Part shown: positions 26,078 through 38,490 of the stretch, one piece after another
Numbering within the stretch: position 1 is the stretch's first letter
Layout of the letters: each line of letters opens with the position of its first letter
Assembly: GCF_002028455.1 (NCBI RefSeq)
Contig: NZ_MWUM01000010.1
Coordinates: 116,424-180,423 of the forward strand
Source: Zoogloea sp. LCSB751
Lineage (GTDB): Bacteria > Pseudomonadota > Gammaproteobacteria > Burkholderiales > Rhodocyclaceae
DNA: 64,000 bases
Direction: 5' to 3'
Translations under genes and position numbers: made by a program
Notes under the pieces: generated by a model
What the model was told of the DNA's origin: nothing
Database searches by the model: none
The model's input: only the letters and a program-made list of their open reading frames with translations

Positions 26078-27142
26078 GCTGCAGAGCCACGGCTTCCGGC
26101 TCGACGCCGCGGCCGGTGGCCTGCACAGCCGGCGCGGCGGCGCCGGCCCGTCGGACCACGCGGCCATCCTCATCGACGGCCAGCCGGTGATGGTGCCGCT
26201 CCACACCGGCCGGGCGCTGCACTCGCCCTTCGTGGCGTCCCGCCCGGATGCCGCCGGCGCGGCCACCCTCAGCCGCGACGGGCAGCACGTGGCGCGCATC
26301 GCCTTCGCCCGCCCGCCACGCTTCTACCGCCTGCAGACGCTGGACGGCGTGCCCTACAGCCATATCGCCACGCTGCACAGCACCGACGTGCTGGCCACCA
26401 CCGTGCTGCAGACCTGCACGCGCTACCAGAGCCGCGCCAAGGCCTGCCAGTTCTGCAGCATCGGGCAGTCCCTGGCGGCCGGCCGCACCATCGCCCACAA
26501 GACGCCCGGGCAGCTGGCCGAGGTGGCCCGCGCGGCGGTGCTGCTCGACGGCGTGCGCCACATGGTGCTGACCACCGGCACGCCGCCGACCCCCGATCGC
26601 GGCGCCCGCGTGATGTGCGACAGCGCCACGGCGATCCGCGCCGCGGTGGATCTGCCGCTGCAGGCCCAGTTCGAGCCGCCCGACGACTTCGCGTGGTTCC
26701 GCCGCGTCCGCGAGGCCGGCGTGGACAGCCTCGGCATGCACCTCGAAGTGCTCACCCCGGCCCTGCGCCAGCGCCTGATGCCCGGCAAGGCGGCGATCCC
26801 GCCGGAGCGCTACGACGAGGCCTTCGCCGCGGCGGTCGAGGTCTTCGGCCGCGGCCAGGTGTCCACCTACATCCTGGCCGGCCTCGGCGACAGCCGCGAG
26901 ACCATCCTGGCGGCCTGCGCGCGGCTGATCGACATCGGCGTCTACCCCTTCGTGGTGCCCTTCGTGCCGATCTCCGGCACGCCGCTGGAAGACCACCCGG
27001 CGCCCGACGCCGCCTTCATGGACGCCGTGCTGGCCCCGCTGGCCGGGCTGCTGCAGGCCGGTGGCCTCAGCGGCACGGCGATGAAGGCCGGCTGCGGCAA
27101 ATGCGGCGCCTGCTCGGCCCAGTCCCGCTACGAGGCCCGGCC

Positions 27143-27694
27143 ATGAACGCCCCGCTGCCTGCCATCGCGGTGCGGCTGCGTCTGCCACGCCACTACCGCG
27201 TCGAACATGCCGATGCGGCCGCCCGCGCCGAGGCGCTGGCCCTGCGCCGGGCGGTGTTCTGCACCGAGCAGGGCCTGTTCGACGGCAGCGACGAGGATGC
27301 CATCGACACCGACGCATTGCTGCTGGTGGCCCGCCCGTGCGTGGATGGCGGCGGGCCGGCGCCGGTGGTCGGCACTGTGCGCATCCACCGCCTCGCGCCG
27401 GACGTCTGGCAGGGCTCCCGGCTGGCCGTCGCCGCCGAGTACCGGCGCGTGGGTGCCCTTGGCGGCGCGCTGATCCAGCTCGCCGTGCGCAGCGCCGCCA
27501 CGCTCGGCTGCGCGTGCTTCGTGGCCCAGGTGCAGGCCGCCAACGTGCCGCTGTTTCGCCGCCTGCACTGGCGCAGCACCGGCGAGATCGCGCTGCACGG
27601 CCGTCCCCACCACCTGATGGAAGCCGACCTGGCCCACTACCCGCCGTTCGCGGCCGGCGCGGCCATGCGGGTCGACGTGAAGCGGGGGGCGTGA
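27143..27694 (+). CDS. GNAT-family acyltransferase, MSMEG_0567 type
   Basis: A 183-residue GNAT protein. It has the family opening YRVEHADAAARAEALALRR, FCTEQGLF resembling ElaA-type GNATs, VVGTVRIH, the pyrophosphate-loop region EYRRVGALGGALIQLAV, and C-terminal AANVPLFRRLHW. GNAT enzymes transfer an acyl group from acyl-CoA to an amine or similar acceptor. In some genomes this family is fused to the AIR-synthase-like partner, which here starts at the last base of this gene. The ATG at 27143 overlaps the radical SAM stop (ATGA). Confidence 0.87.
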   Translation: MNAPLPAIAVRLRLPRHYRVEHADAAARAEALALRRAVFCTEQGLFDGSDEDAIDTDALLLVARPCVDGGGPAPVVGTVRIHRLAPDVWQGSRLAVAAEYRRVGALGGALIQLAVRSAATLGCACFVAQVQAANVPLFRRLHWRSTGEIALHGRPHHLMEADLAHYPPFAAGAAMRVDVKRGA

Positions 27695-28686
27695 TGGAAC
27701 TCCAGGCTCTCATCGACACCTTGCGCGGCTACCCGGGCATCGCCCACAAGCGCGACATCGACGGCGTGCTGGCGGCGCTGGCCAGCCGTCACCTGCCGGA
27801 GGCCGGCGCCTGGTTCGGCGACGACTGCGCCGCGTTGCCCCGCGGCGACGGCCACCTGTTGTTCGCCATCGAAGGCTTCATCAACGCGTTCGTCGCCCAC
27901 GACCCGTGGTTCGCCGGCTGGTGCGGCGTGATGGTCAACCTCAGCGACATCGCCGCGATGGGCGGCCGTCCGCTGGCGGTGGTGGACGCCCTGTGGAGCG
28001 ACGGCCATGAACAGGCCCAGGCCCTGATGCGCGGCCTGTCCGACGCGGCGGCGGCCTTCGGTGTGCCGCTGGTCGGCGGCCACAGCAACACCCGCTGCGA
28101 CCGCGCCCAGCTGGCGGTGGCGGTGCTCGGCGAGGCGACGCGCCTGCTCACCAGCTTCGCCGCCCGCCCCGGCGACGCGCTGGTGATGGCGGTAGACCTG
28201 CGCGGCGCCTACCGGGAGCCCTTCGACAACTGGGACGCGGCCACCGCCGCCGAGCCCGCCCGCCTGCGCGGCGACCTGGCGCTGCTGCCGGAGATCGCCG
28301 AGGCCGGCCTTGCCCACGCCGCCAAGGACATCAGCCAGGCCGGCCTGCCCGGCACCGTGCTGATGCTGATGGAGTGCTCAGGGGTCGGCGCCCGCATCGA
28401 CCTGGACGCCGTGCCGCGGCCGGCCGACGTGGCGCTGGCGCGCTGGCTGCGCTCCTTCCCGAGCTTCGGCTACGTGCTGGCCTGCCGGCCGGCGCAGGCG
28501 GAAGCCTTGTGCGCCCGCTTCCACGCCCGCGGCATCGCCGCCGCCGGCATCGGCACAGTGACTGACGGCAGCTGCTTGATGCTGGGTCAGGGCGGCGTCG
28601 AGGGTCTGTTCCGCGACCTGGCCGTCGAGCCGCTGATGGGCGTCGGGCCGCAGCGCGGCGCCGTGGCACAAGGAGGCCGGCCATGA
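27694..28686 (+). CDS. AIR synthase-like ATP-binding protein, Sll0787 family
   Basis: A 330-residue protein of the PurM/ThiL/SelD fold: GAWFGDDCAALPRGDGHLLFAIEG-like N-terminal ATP site (residues 40-63), VNLSDIAAMGGRPLAVV, GGHSNTRC, and AKDISQAGLPGT in the second half. Superfamily members phosphorylate or activate substrates with ATP to form C-N or similar bonds. It is one of the conserved Nit1 genes and is distinct from purine biosynthesis PurM. The start TGATG overlaps the GNAT stop, and the glycosyltransferase start overlaps its own stop. Confidence 0.87.
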   Translation: MELQALIDTLRGYPGIAHKRDIDGVLAALASRHLPEAGAWFGDDCAALPRGDGHLLFAIEGFINAFVAHDPWFAGWCGVMVNLSDIAAMGGRPLAVVDALWSDGHEQAQALMRGLSDAAAAFGVPLVGGHSNTRCDRAQLAVAVLGEATRLLTSFAARPGDALVMAVDLRGAYREPFDNWDAATAAEPARLRGDLALLPEIAEAGLAHAAKDISQAGLPGTVLMLMECSGVGARIDLDAVPRPADVALARWLRSFPSFGYVLACRPAQAEALCARFHARGIAAAGIGTVTDGSCLMLGQGGVEGLFRDLAVEPLMGVGPQRGAVAQGGRP

Positions 28687-29924
28687 ACCGCGACAACCGC
28701 CCGCTGCGCATCGCGCTGCTGACCCATTCCACCAACCCGCGCGGCGGCGTCGTGCATTGCCTGGAGCTGGCCGACGCGCTGGTGGCCCTCGGCCACCGGG
28801 TCACCCTGCACGCGCCGGCAGCGCCCGGCACGCGCCTGTTCCGCAGCACCGCCGCGCAGCTGTGCCTGATCCCCGAGACGCTGGCCGGCGGCGACCTGCG
28901 CGAACGCGTCGAGCGACGTATCGCGACCTTCGCCGAATGGTTTGCCCAGCCCGGCCACGCCGATTTCGACGTCTTCCACGCCCACGACGGCATCGGCGCC
29001 AACGCGTTGTACGAGCTGCAGGCGCGCGGCGTGCTGCCGGGCTACGTGCGCACCGTCCATCATCTGGAAGACAGTTACGGCGACGCGCGCCTGGACTTCC
29101 TCGAGCGCCGCTCCATCGCCGGCGCGGCGCGCCTGCTGTGCGTCAGCCCGAGCTGGGCGGCGCGGCTGGCGGAGCGCTGCGGGCGTGCCGCGGAGGTGGT
29201 CGGCAACGGCGTCAACCTGCGCCGCTTCGGCCCCGCCGCCGGGGCCCGCGACCGCCAGCTGCGGCAGCGCCTGGGCCTCGGTGCCGGGCCGGTTTTCCTG
29301 GCCGTCGGCGGCATCGAGGCGCGCAAGAACACCGTCGCCACGCTGCGCGCCTTCGCCCGCCTGCGGGCCACCCTCGGCAATGCCCGGCTGGTGGTGGCCG
29401 GCGGCGCCAGCCTGCTCGACCACGGTGCCTGCCGGCGCGACTTCGACGCCGTGCTGGCGCGGGAAGGGCTCGCCGCGGCGGCGCTGCCGGACGATGGCGG
29501 GCCGCTGCCGCAGGAGGCGCCGGTGATCCTCGCCGGCGTGCTGGCCGATGCCGACATGGCGCCGCTGTACCGGCTCGCCGATGCGCTGGTCTTTCCGTCC
29601 CGCGTCGAGGGTTTCGGCCTGGCCATCGTCGAGGCGATGGCCTGCGGCACGCCGGTAGTGGTGTCGCAGATCGCCCCCTTCACCGATTTCCTCGCCGACG
29701 GGGACTGCCTGTGGGCCGATCCCGACGACCCGGACTCCATCGCCAATGCCATGTGCCGGGCGCTGATGCCCGGCACCCGCGAGCGCATCGTCGCCCGCGG
29801 CTTCCAGGTGGCCGCCCGCCATGACTGGCCGACCTGCGCCCGCGCCCACCTGCCGGCCTACCGGGCCGTGGCGGACCTGCCGCTTGCCGTTTCCCAACCT
29901 GACCAGGAGTTCAACCATGCCTGA
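28683..29924 (+). CDS. Glycosyltransferase family 4, MSMEG_0565 type
   Basis: A 413-residue GT-B glycosyltransferase. The N-terminal domain begins LRIALLTHSTNPRGGVVHCLELADAL and contains the DVFHAHDGIGAN motif. The C-terminal donor domain has FLAVGGIEARKNT, VFPSRVEGFGLAIVEAMACGTPVV and a conserved EGFGLAxxE pattern typical of GT4. It implies that the Nit1 product, or an intermediate, is glycosylated. It overlaps both neighbours slightly (ATGA at its start, 8 bases at its end). Sugar donor and acceptor are unknown. Confidence 0.9.
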   Translation: MNRDNRPLRIALLTHSTNPRGGVVHCLELADALVALGHRVTLHAPAAPGTRLFRSTAAQLCLIPETLAGGDLRERVERRIATFAEWFAQPGHADFDVFHAHDGIGANALYELQARGVLPGYVRTVHHLEDSYGDARLDFLERRSIAGAARLLCVSPSWAARLAERCGRAAEVVGNGVNLRRFGPAAGARDRQLRQRLGLGAGPVFLAVGGIEARKNTVATLRAFARLRATLGNARLVVAGGASLLDHGACRRDFDAVLAREGLAAAALPDDGGPLPQEAPVILAGVLADADMAPLYRLADALVFPSRVEGFGLAIVEAMACGTPVVVSQIAPFTDFLADGDCLWADPDDPDSIANAMCRALMPGTRERIVARGFQVAARHDWPTCARAHLPAYRAVADLPLAVSQPDQEFNHA

Positions 29925-30210
29925 AATGTACTTCCACGTCCGCTGGCCCGACGGCCGCGAGGAGCGTTGCTACTCGCCGTCGTTGGTGATCGGCGATTTC
30001 CTGCAGCCCGGCCGCAGCTACCCGGTGGCCGACTTCGTGCAGCGCTGCGAGCAGGCCCTCGGCGAGGCCAGTGCGCGGGTCCAGCAGAAGTACGGCTACT
30101 TCTGCTCCAGCGCCATGGACCAGCTCGGCCGCATCCGCGACGCCGCCCGCCCCTTCGAGGGGACCGACGGCACGGTGCAGGTCGAGTCCTTCCAGTCCGG
30201 CGCGCGCTGA
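29917..30210 (+). CDS. MSMEG_0570-family nitrogen starvation response protein
   Basis: A 97-residue protein: MPEMYFHVRWPDG, CYSPSLVI, GRSYPVADFVQRCEQAL, and a C-terminal CSSAMDQLGRI. It matches the small family always found in Nit1 clusters and is of unknown function. The WPDG opening and Cys residues are conserved features as far as I recall. It overlaps the glycosyltransferase 3' end by eight bases and has its own AGGAG at 29905-29909. Confidence 0.87.
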   Translation: MPEMYFHVRWPDGREERCYSPSLVIGDFLQPGRSYPVADFVQRCEQALGEASARVQQKYGYFCSSAMDQLGRIRDAARPFEGTDGTVQVESFQSGAR

Positions 30211-30274
30211 GGCGCCGCCCGTTCCCGCCTTTCGCATCCATCCCCGCATTCCAGCCAATTTCCAAGGAGCCGTC

Positions 30275-31579
30275 ATGAACACCCTGTTTCCCCAATCCAC
30301 CCAGCTGCTGTCGCGCCGTGATTACCCCGTGGTGATCGTCGGCGGCGGCCAGGCCGGCCTGTCCACCAGCCACTTCCTGCAGCAGCACGGCATCGCCCAC
30401 ATCGTCTTCGAGAAGAACCGGGTCGCCCATTCCTGGCGCAACGACCGCTGGGACACCTTCTGTCTGGTCACGCCGAACTGGCAGTGCCGCCTGCCGGACT
30501 TCCCCTACCCGGGCGACGACCCCCAGGGCTTCATGCTGAAGGACCAGATCGTCGACTACGTGGAGGCCTTCGCCCGCAAGATCGCGCCGCCCATCGTCGA
30601 GGGCGTGGCGGTCAACCACGTGGTGCGCGGCAAGTCCGGGCGGCTGGAGGTGGGCACCAGCGCCGGCCAGTTCACCACCGACCACATCGTGGTGGCCACC
30701 GGCGGCTACGACATTCCCATCGTGCCGGCTTACGCGGCCAGCCTGCCGGCCCACATCCACCAGGTGCACTCGGTGGACTACCGCAACCCGGAATCCCTGC
30801 CGGCCGGCGAGGTGCTGGTGGTGGGCTCCGGCCAGTCCGGCGTGCAGATCATGGAAGACCTGCACCTGGCCGGCCGCAAGGTGCACCTCTGCGTCGGCCC
30901 GGCGCCGCGCTCGCCGCGGGTCTATCGCGGCCGCGAGGCAACCGAGTGGCTGATGGACATGGGTTACTACGAGCTGACCGTCGATCGCCATCCCCTCGGC
31001 GAGAAGGCCCGCGAGAAGACCAACCACTACATGACCGGACGCGACGGCGGCCACGAGATCGACTTGCGCAAGTTCGCGCGGGACGGGGTCAGGCTCTACG
31101 GCAGCCTGGCCAACATCCAGGGGAGCACGCTGGAGTTCCTGCCCGACCTGACGGCCAACCTGGACGACGCCGACGAGGTGTACGTCAGCATCCGCAACGA
31201 TATCGACAAATACATCGCCGCCCACGGCATCGACGCGCCGGAAGAGCCGGCTTTCAGCAAGGTGTGGGCGCCGGAGGCCGACCCGCTGAGCGTGGACTGC
31301 GCGGCGGCCGGCATCACCACCATCGTGTGGGCCATCGGCTTCCGCCCGGACTACCGCTGGATCGAGCTGCCGGCCTTCGACGGGCGCGGCCATCCCAAGT
31401 ACCAGCGCGGCGTGTCGCCGGTACCGGGCCTGTACTTCCTGGGCCTGCCGTGGCTGCACACCTGGGGTTCCGGGCGTTTCCTGGGCATCGCCGACGACGC
31501 CCGCCACCTGGCCGGCGTGATCGCCGGGCGCGTTGCGCAAGGGGCCGAGGCCGAGCCGCCCCAAGCGGCCGTGGCCTGA
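30275..31579 (+). CDS. Flavin-dependent oxidoreductase, MSMEG_0569 family
   Basis: A 434-residue flavoprotein with two Rossmann motifs: [17 protein letters not shown] (residues 19-35) for FAD and [17 protein letters not shown] (about 178-194) for NAD(P)H. It also has [22 protein letters not shown], resembling flavin monooxygenase-like proteins. Such enzymes oxygenate N, S or C atoms. It is the usual last member of Nit1 clusters. AAGGAGC precedes the ATG, 65 bases after the previous gene, the largest gap in the cluster apart from the promoter. Confidence 0.9.
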   Translation: MNTLFPQSTQLLSRRDYPVVIVGGGQAGLSTSHFLQQHGIAHIVFEKNRVAHSWRNDRWDTFCLVTPNWQCRLPDFPYPGDDPQGFMLKDQIVDYVEAFARKIAPPIVEGVAVNHVVRGKSGRLEVGTSAGQFTTDHIVVATGGYDIPIVPAYAASLPAHIHQVHSVDYRNPESLPAGEVLVVGSGQSGVQIMEDLHLAGRKVHLCVGPAPRSPRVYRGREATEWLMDMGYYELTVDRHPLGEKAREKTNHYMTGRDGGHEIDLRKFARDGVRLYGSLANIQGSTLEFLPDLTANLDDADEVYVSIRNDIDKYIAAHGIDAPEEPAFSKVWAPEADPLSVDCAAAGITTIVWAIGFRPDYRWIELPAFDGRGHPKYQRGVSPVPGLYFLGLPWLHTWGSGRFLGIADDARHLAGVIAGRVAQGAEAEPPQAAVA

Positions 31580-31608
31580 GGCGCGACTGCCGCGAAAGGA
31601 GGCTTCCG

Positions 31609-32517
31609 ATGCTCGAACTCGTCCTGTCCGAAGCGTCCCGCCCGAGCGCCCCGGCCCTGCACGGCCGGCAGCGGGTCGGCATGCCGCAGCTGGCCTTGAA
31701 CGGCTTGTCGGAGAGCTGGCTGCTCGCCGACTGCGGCGACCGCCACTGGCAGCTGCTGGCGGCCGCCGCCGGCATGCCGGTGTCCCGCCTGCGCGATGGC
31801 GGCGGGCGGCGCGTCTATCCGGCCTTTCGCGCGGTGCGCCTGCGCCACGGCCGGCTCGGCAGCGTGGCGGAGGACGACGAGCTGGAGGTCGCCAGCCAGC
31901 TCGGGCGGGTCAGCCGCACGCAGTTCTACAGCAAGCACGTGGTGTCGGCCGGTGCCGGCCTGTGTGCGGTGGTGGAGATGCAGTCGGTGTTCGTCGCGCG
32001 GGAGACGGCCGGGCTCAATACCTCGGCCGTGCGCAGCCCGGTGGCGGGGCTGGAGCACGTGCCGGCGCTCGACGAGGGACTGCGCTTCGCCGAGCTCAAC
32101 CGGCGCGTGGCCCAGGCGCCCCAGGAGCGGGAGCCGGGCCGTTCGGCCCGCGGCGGGCACAGCTACGCGCCGCTGTCGGTGCATCCCTGTCCGTCGCTGC
32201 ATTTCAACGGCGCGGGCTTCCTGTATTTCGCGCGCTTCCACGAGCTGGTCGATCAGGCCGAGTGGGGCTGGTTCGGCCCCAGGGCGGCGGCCTGCCTGAG
32301 CACCGAGCGGCATCTGCTGTACCACGGCAACGCCGACGTGGGCAGCGCGCTGTCGGTGCAGCTATGCGCCGTGGAACAGGGCGAGGCCGGCCTGCATCAC
32401 CACTGCCAGCTGCTGGCCCAGGCGGAGAAGCGGCCCCTTGCCGACGTGTTCACCCGGCGCAGCCCGCGCCGGGAGCAGGGGGATTTTCTCGAAACCCTGT
32501 TCGAGCCGCGGGGCTGA
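31609..32517 (+). CDS. LnmK-like hot-dog protein (Pnap_2097-type)
   Basis: A 302-residue protein whose start, MPQLALNGLSESWLLADCGD at about residues 24-43, resembles LnmK-domain proteins that act on acyl chains in polyketide-type biosynthesis. A second hot-dog-like half includes SVHPCPSLHFNGAGFLYFARFHELVD, a pattern like ketosynthase-associated thioesterases. An AAAGGAGG site precedes the ATG, 29 bases after the flavoprotein gene, so it is probably the ninth gene of the Nit1 transcript. I am fairly confident of the fold and not of the reaction; acyl transfer, decarboxylation or dehydration are all possible. Confidence 0.7.
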   Translation: MLELVLSEASRPSAPALHGRQRVGMPQLALNGLSESWLLADCGDRHWQLLAAAAGMPVSRLRDGGGRRVYPAFRAVRLRHGRLGSVAEDDELEVASQLGRVSRTQFYSKHVVSAGAGLCAVVEMQSVFVARETAGLNTSAVRSPVAGLEHVPALDEGLRFAELNRRVAQAPQEREPGRSARGGHSYAPLSVHPCPSLHFNGAGFLYFARFHELVDQAEWGWFGPRAAACLSTERHLLYHGNADVGSALSVQLCAVEQGEAGLHHHCQLLAQAEKRPLADVFTRRSPRREQGDFLETLFEPRG

Positions 32518-32526
32518 CGCGGCGCG

Positions 32527-35490
<2,964 letters not shown>

Positions 35491-35587
35491 GGAGGTCTCG
35501 TTAGCGAACGGGTGCGGGGGGCCGGCTGGCCACACTGGCGGCAGTCCCGATGGAGGCCATCATCGGCAGGTCAACGGGAAACTGCAA

Positions 35588-37192
35588 TCAAGTTTTCCAC
35601 TCGACGCGAAGTTGTTCCAGGGCGGCGCTCAACGCCTTCACCGGGGCGTTCCAGTCGCCCCGCCGGGGCTGGCGGAACAGGCGGCTGGCCGGGTACCAGG
35701 GACTGTCCGCGCGTCCGCGCAGCCAGCGCCAGTCGGCCTTGAAACAGGGCAGCAGGATCCAGCAGGGCCGTCCGAGGGCGCCGGCCAGGTGGGCGGTGGC
35801 GGTGTCCACGCTGATCAGCAGGTCGATACCGGCAAGCAGGGCCGCGGTGTCGGCGAAGTCGCCGATGACGGGGGCGAGATCGCCGATCGGCTGGGCGGCG
35901 GGGAAGGGCGAAGAGTGGCCGACCTGAAGACTGAAGAAGCGGACGCCATCGACGGCCCACAAGGGCGCCAGGGTTTCCAGGCCGGGCAGGGAGCGGTCGG
36001 CATCGTTGGCGTGGCGGGGATTGCCGCGCCATACCAGGCCGACCCGCAACTCGCCGGGGCCGGCGGCGGCCTCCAGCACAGGCAGCAGCCGTTGCATGCG
36101 GGCTGGATCGGGGCGCAGATAGGGCACCGTGGCGGGGATCGTGTCCAGCGTCGTGGCCGCGTGCAGCGGCAGGCTCAGCAGCACCGTCCAGTAGTCGTGC
36201 TGCTTGAGCAGGGCCGGGACCTCGCTGTGGTCGACCACCCGGTCGGCGCCGGCCAGGCCCGCCATCAGCGCGGCGAGGGCCGGCCGGCAGGCCAGGGTGA
36301 CCTGCGCGGCGCCACGGGATTTCAGCCAGAGCAGGTAGCGGCAGAACTGGATGTCGTCGCCGTAGCCCTGTTCCGGCAGGACGAGGATCGCCTTTCCGTC
36401 CAGCGCCTCGCCCTGCCACTGGGGCAGGCCGGCGCTGCCGCATGCATCGCGGCAGTAGGCGCCGTGGGTCAGCAGGCGTCCTTCGTGCAGCGGCCAGCCT
36501 TCGGCGAGGCGCCCGTGGGCCAGCAGCAGCTGCCCCAGGTTGGCCTGGCAGCGCGGGAAGTCCGCCTGCAGGGCCAGCGCACGGCGGAAGGCCGCTTCGG
36601 CGTCGGCATGGCGTTCCAGGTCGGTGAGCAGCACGCCGAGGTTGCAGTGGGTGGTGGCGAAGTCCGGCTGGTGGACGAGGGCGGCGCGGTAAAGGGCTTC
36701 GGCCTCGGTGGCGTGGCCGCCGCGGGCGAGGAGGTTGGCCAGATGATTGAGGACCGGGGCCGAGTCCGGCGCCAGCGCGGCGGCGCGGCGCTGGTGGCGT
36801 TCCGCCTCGGCCAGGGCGCCGCGCTCCTCCAGCAGCAGGCCCAGATTGGTGTGCAGGTTGGCGTCGTCCGGCAGTAGCGCCAGGGCCTGCTGCCAGGCAG
36901 CCTCGGCGTCGTGGACGGCGCCGCGGCGCTGCAGCGCGATGGCGAGGCCGTTCCAGGCCTGGGCGTGTTCCGGCACGAGGTCCACCAGGCGGCGCCAGTA
37001 CAGGGCGGCGTTCGCGTCGTCGCCGAGGCGGGCGGCGCTGTCGGCAGCGATCTCCAGCAGGTCGGGGGCGTCGTGGCACAGGCTCAGGCCCATCCGGGCG
37101 ATGCGCAGCGCGTCGCCGGGATGGTCGTCGAGCAGGGCCAGTCCGGCCTGGCTGGCAAACAGCGTGGAGGGGGTGGAGTCGGGCTGGTGCAT
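35588..37192 (-). CDS. TPR-repeat protein with GT9-like glycosyltransferase domain
   Basis: A 534-residue protein. The first 280 residues are tandem tetratricopeptide repeats (for example WNGLAIALQRRGAVHDAEAA, HCNLGVLLTDLERHADAEAA). The C-terminal half has the pattern of TPR-linked glycosyltransferases: LPEQGYGDDIQFCRYL, LRVGLVWRGNP, and DLLISVDTATAHLAGALGRP. Such proteins are linked to flagellin, pilin or surface glycan modification, but no such genes are nearby. The start at 37192 has no clear ribosome site; an in-frame start at 37303 would add 37 residues and run through operator site D. It is divergent from the 2-oxoacid dehydrogenase operon. Confidence 0.82.
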   Translation of the reverse strand: MHQPDSTPSTLFASQAGLALLDDHPGDALRIARMGLSLCHDAPDLLEIAADSAARLGDDANAALYWRRLVDLVPEHAQAWNGLAIALQRRGAVHDAEAAWQQALALLPDDANLHTNLGLLLEERGALAEAERHQRRAAALAPDSAPVLNHLANLLARGGHATEAEALYRAALVHQPDFATTHCNLGVLLTDLERHADAEAAFRRALALQADFPRCQANLGQLLLAHGRLAEGWPLHEGRLLTHGAYCRDACGSAGLPQWQGEALDGKAILVLPEQGYGDDIQFCRYLLWLKSRGAAQVTLACRPALAALMAGLAGADRVVDHSEVPALLKQHDYWTVLLSLPLHAATTLDTIPATVPYLRPDPARMQRLLPVLEAAAGPGELRVGLVWRGNPRHANDADRSLPGLETLAPLWAVDGVRFFSLQVGHSSPFPAAQPIGDLAPVIGDFADTAALLAGIDLLISVDTATAHLAGALGRPCWILLPCFKADWRWLRGRADSPWYPASRLFRQPRRGDWNAPVKALSAALEQLRVEWKT

Positions 37193-37298
37193 GGCCGGCG
37201 CGTCGGGCGCTGTGCGCGGTGTACGTGGGTATGGCGAGGATAGGAACTTGCCGGCGGGCTGCCAAGCAATCCAGCCGTTCGTTTTCGGTGGATTTGAA

Positions 37299-37318
37299 AA
37301 CAAATAAATTTGTTCTTT
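37299..37318. promoter_or_regulatory. Operator-like motif, site D
   Basis: AACAAATAA-AT-TTGTTCTTT, 15 of 18 matches to the recurring motif. It is one of two copies in the 311-bp divergent region between the TPR gene (-) and the 2-oxoacid dehydrogenase operon (+). Confidence 0.6.
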
Positions 37319-37413
37319 TGTTGGCTCTTGTCAAGTCAGAGCGCCGGGCGCCTGGAAAAAACCTCTTTCTGATCCCCTTGTGCCCCCCGATCACTGCCGA
37401 TATACTGCAAAAA

Positions 37414-37433
37414 AACAAACGGGATTGTTGGTT
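37414..37433. promoter_or_regulatory. Operator-like motif, site E
   Basis: AACAAACGG-GA-TTGTTGGTT, 15 of 18 matches to the recurring motif, 70 bp upstream of the E1 alpha start. Its centre lies 115 bp from site D, about 11 helical turns. Nothing else is recognised in this 311-bp spacer. Confidence 0.65.
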
Positions 37434-37503
37434 TCTTTTCCGTTTGCCGGATGAGCCGCCGGTTCCATGGCCCCCAGTTACCAACCCAATCGAGAGGTAG
37501 GGC

Positions 37504-38490
37504 ATGAGTGAAACGCAGCAACCCAGCAAGGCGGTCCTGCTGGACATTTACCGCATCGCCACGCTGATCAAGCGTGCGGACGACCGCTTCATCGAGCTGA
37601 TCAAGGCCGGCCAGATCGCCTCGCCGTATTACTCGCCGCGGGGCCAGGAGCTGATCCCGGCGGCGATCTCGGTGAACCTCAAGGCCAGCGACTACGTGGT
37701 GACCACCTATCGCGGCATCCACGACCAGCTCGCCAAGGGCATTCCGCTGAAGCCCTTCGTCGCCGAACTGCTCGGCCGCGCCACCGGTACCTGCAAGGGT
37801 AAGGGCGGGCCGATGCACGTGACCCACGTCGCCTCCGGCCTGCCGGTGACCACCGGCATCGTCGGTGCCGGCCTGCCGATTGCCAACGGCCTGGCCTGGG
37901 CGTCGCAACTCAAGGGCACCGACCAGGTCACGGTGGTGAACTTCGGCGACGGCGCGTCCAACATCGGCGCCTTCCACGAAGCCCTCAACCTGGCTGCGGT
38001 GTGGAAGCTGCCGGTGCTCTTCGTGTGCCAGAACAACGGTTACGCCGAGCACACCAAGTACGAATACGGCACCGGCGCGGCGACCATCGCCGACCGGGCG
38101 ATCGGCTACGGCATCCCCGGCGTCGAGGTGGACGGCAACGACGCCGTCGCCATGTGGCAGGCCGCCAGCGCCGCGGTGGCCCGCGCCCGCGCCGGCGAGG
38201 GCCCGACCCTGCTGGAAGCCAACACCTTCCGCTTCCGCGGCCACCTGATGGGCGACGACAGCCACTACATCGCCAAGGACGAGATGGCCGCTGCCATCGC
38301 CGCCGATCCGCTGCCGCGCTTCCGCGCCTGGCTGATTGCCCAGGGCCACGCCAGCGACGGCCAGCTGTCCGACATCGAGGCCACCAACGCCGCCGCCTTC
38401 GAAGAGGCCGTCGAGTACGCCCTCGCCAGCCCTTATCCCGATGTGTCCGAACTCGCCAAGGATGTCGTTGCCGAGGGAGCCCAAGCATGA
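37504..38490 (+). CDS. 2-oxoacid dehydrogenase E1 alpha subunit (TPP-dependent)
   Basis: A 328-residue E1 alpha of the acetoin/pyruvate dehydrogenase type. It shows YYSPRGQELIPAA, DYVVTTYRGIHDQLAKG, GGPMHVTH and the thiamine diphosphate motif GDGASNIGAFHEALNLAA ending in QNNGYAEHT. With E1 beta it decarboxylates a 2-oxoacid or cleaves acetoin-like substrates and passes the acyl group to a lipoyl carrier. It is first in an operon with E1 beta, a free lipoyl protein, a short E2 and an SDR. Two operator-like motifs precede it. The substrate is open; context suggests a catabolic intermediate rather than pyruvate. Confidence 0.88.
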   Translation: MSETQQPSKAVLLDIYRIATLIKRADDRFIELIKAGQIASPYYSPRGQELIPAAISVNLKASDYVVTTYRGIHDQLAKGIPLKPFVAELLGRATGTCKGKGGPMHVTHVASGLPVTTGIVGAGLPIANGLAWASQLKGTDQVTVVNFGDGASNIGAFHEALNLAAVWKLPVLFVCQNNGYAEHTKYEYGTGAATIADRAIGYGIPGVEVDGNDAVAMWQAASAAVARARAGEGPTLLEANTFRFRGHLMGDDSHYIAKDEMAAAIAADPLPRFRAWLIAQGHASDGQLSDIEATNAAAFEEAVEYALASPYPDVSELAKDVVAEGAQA

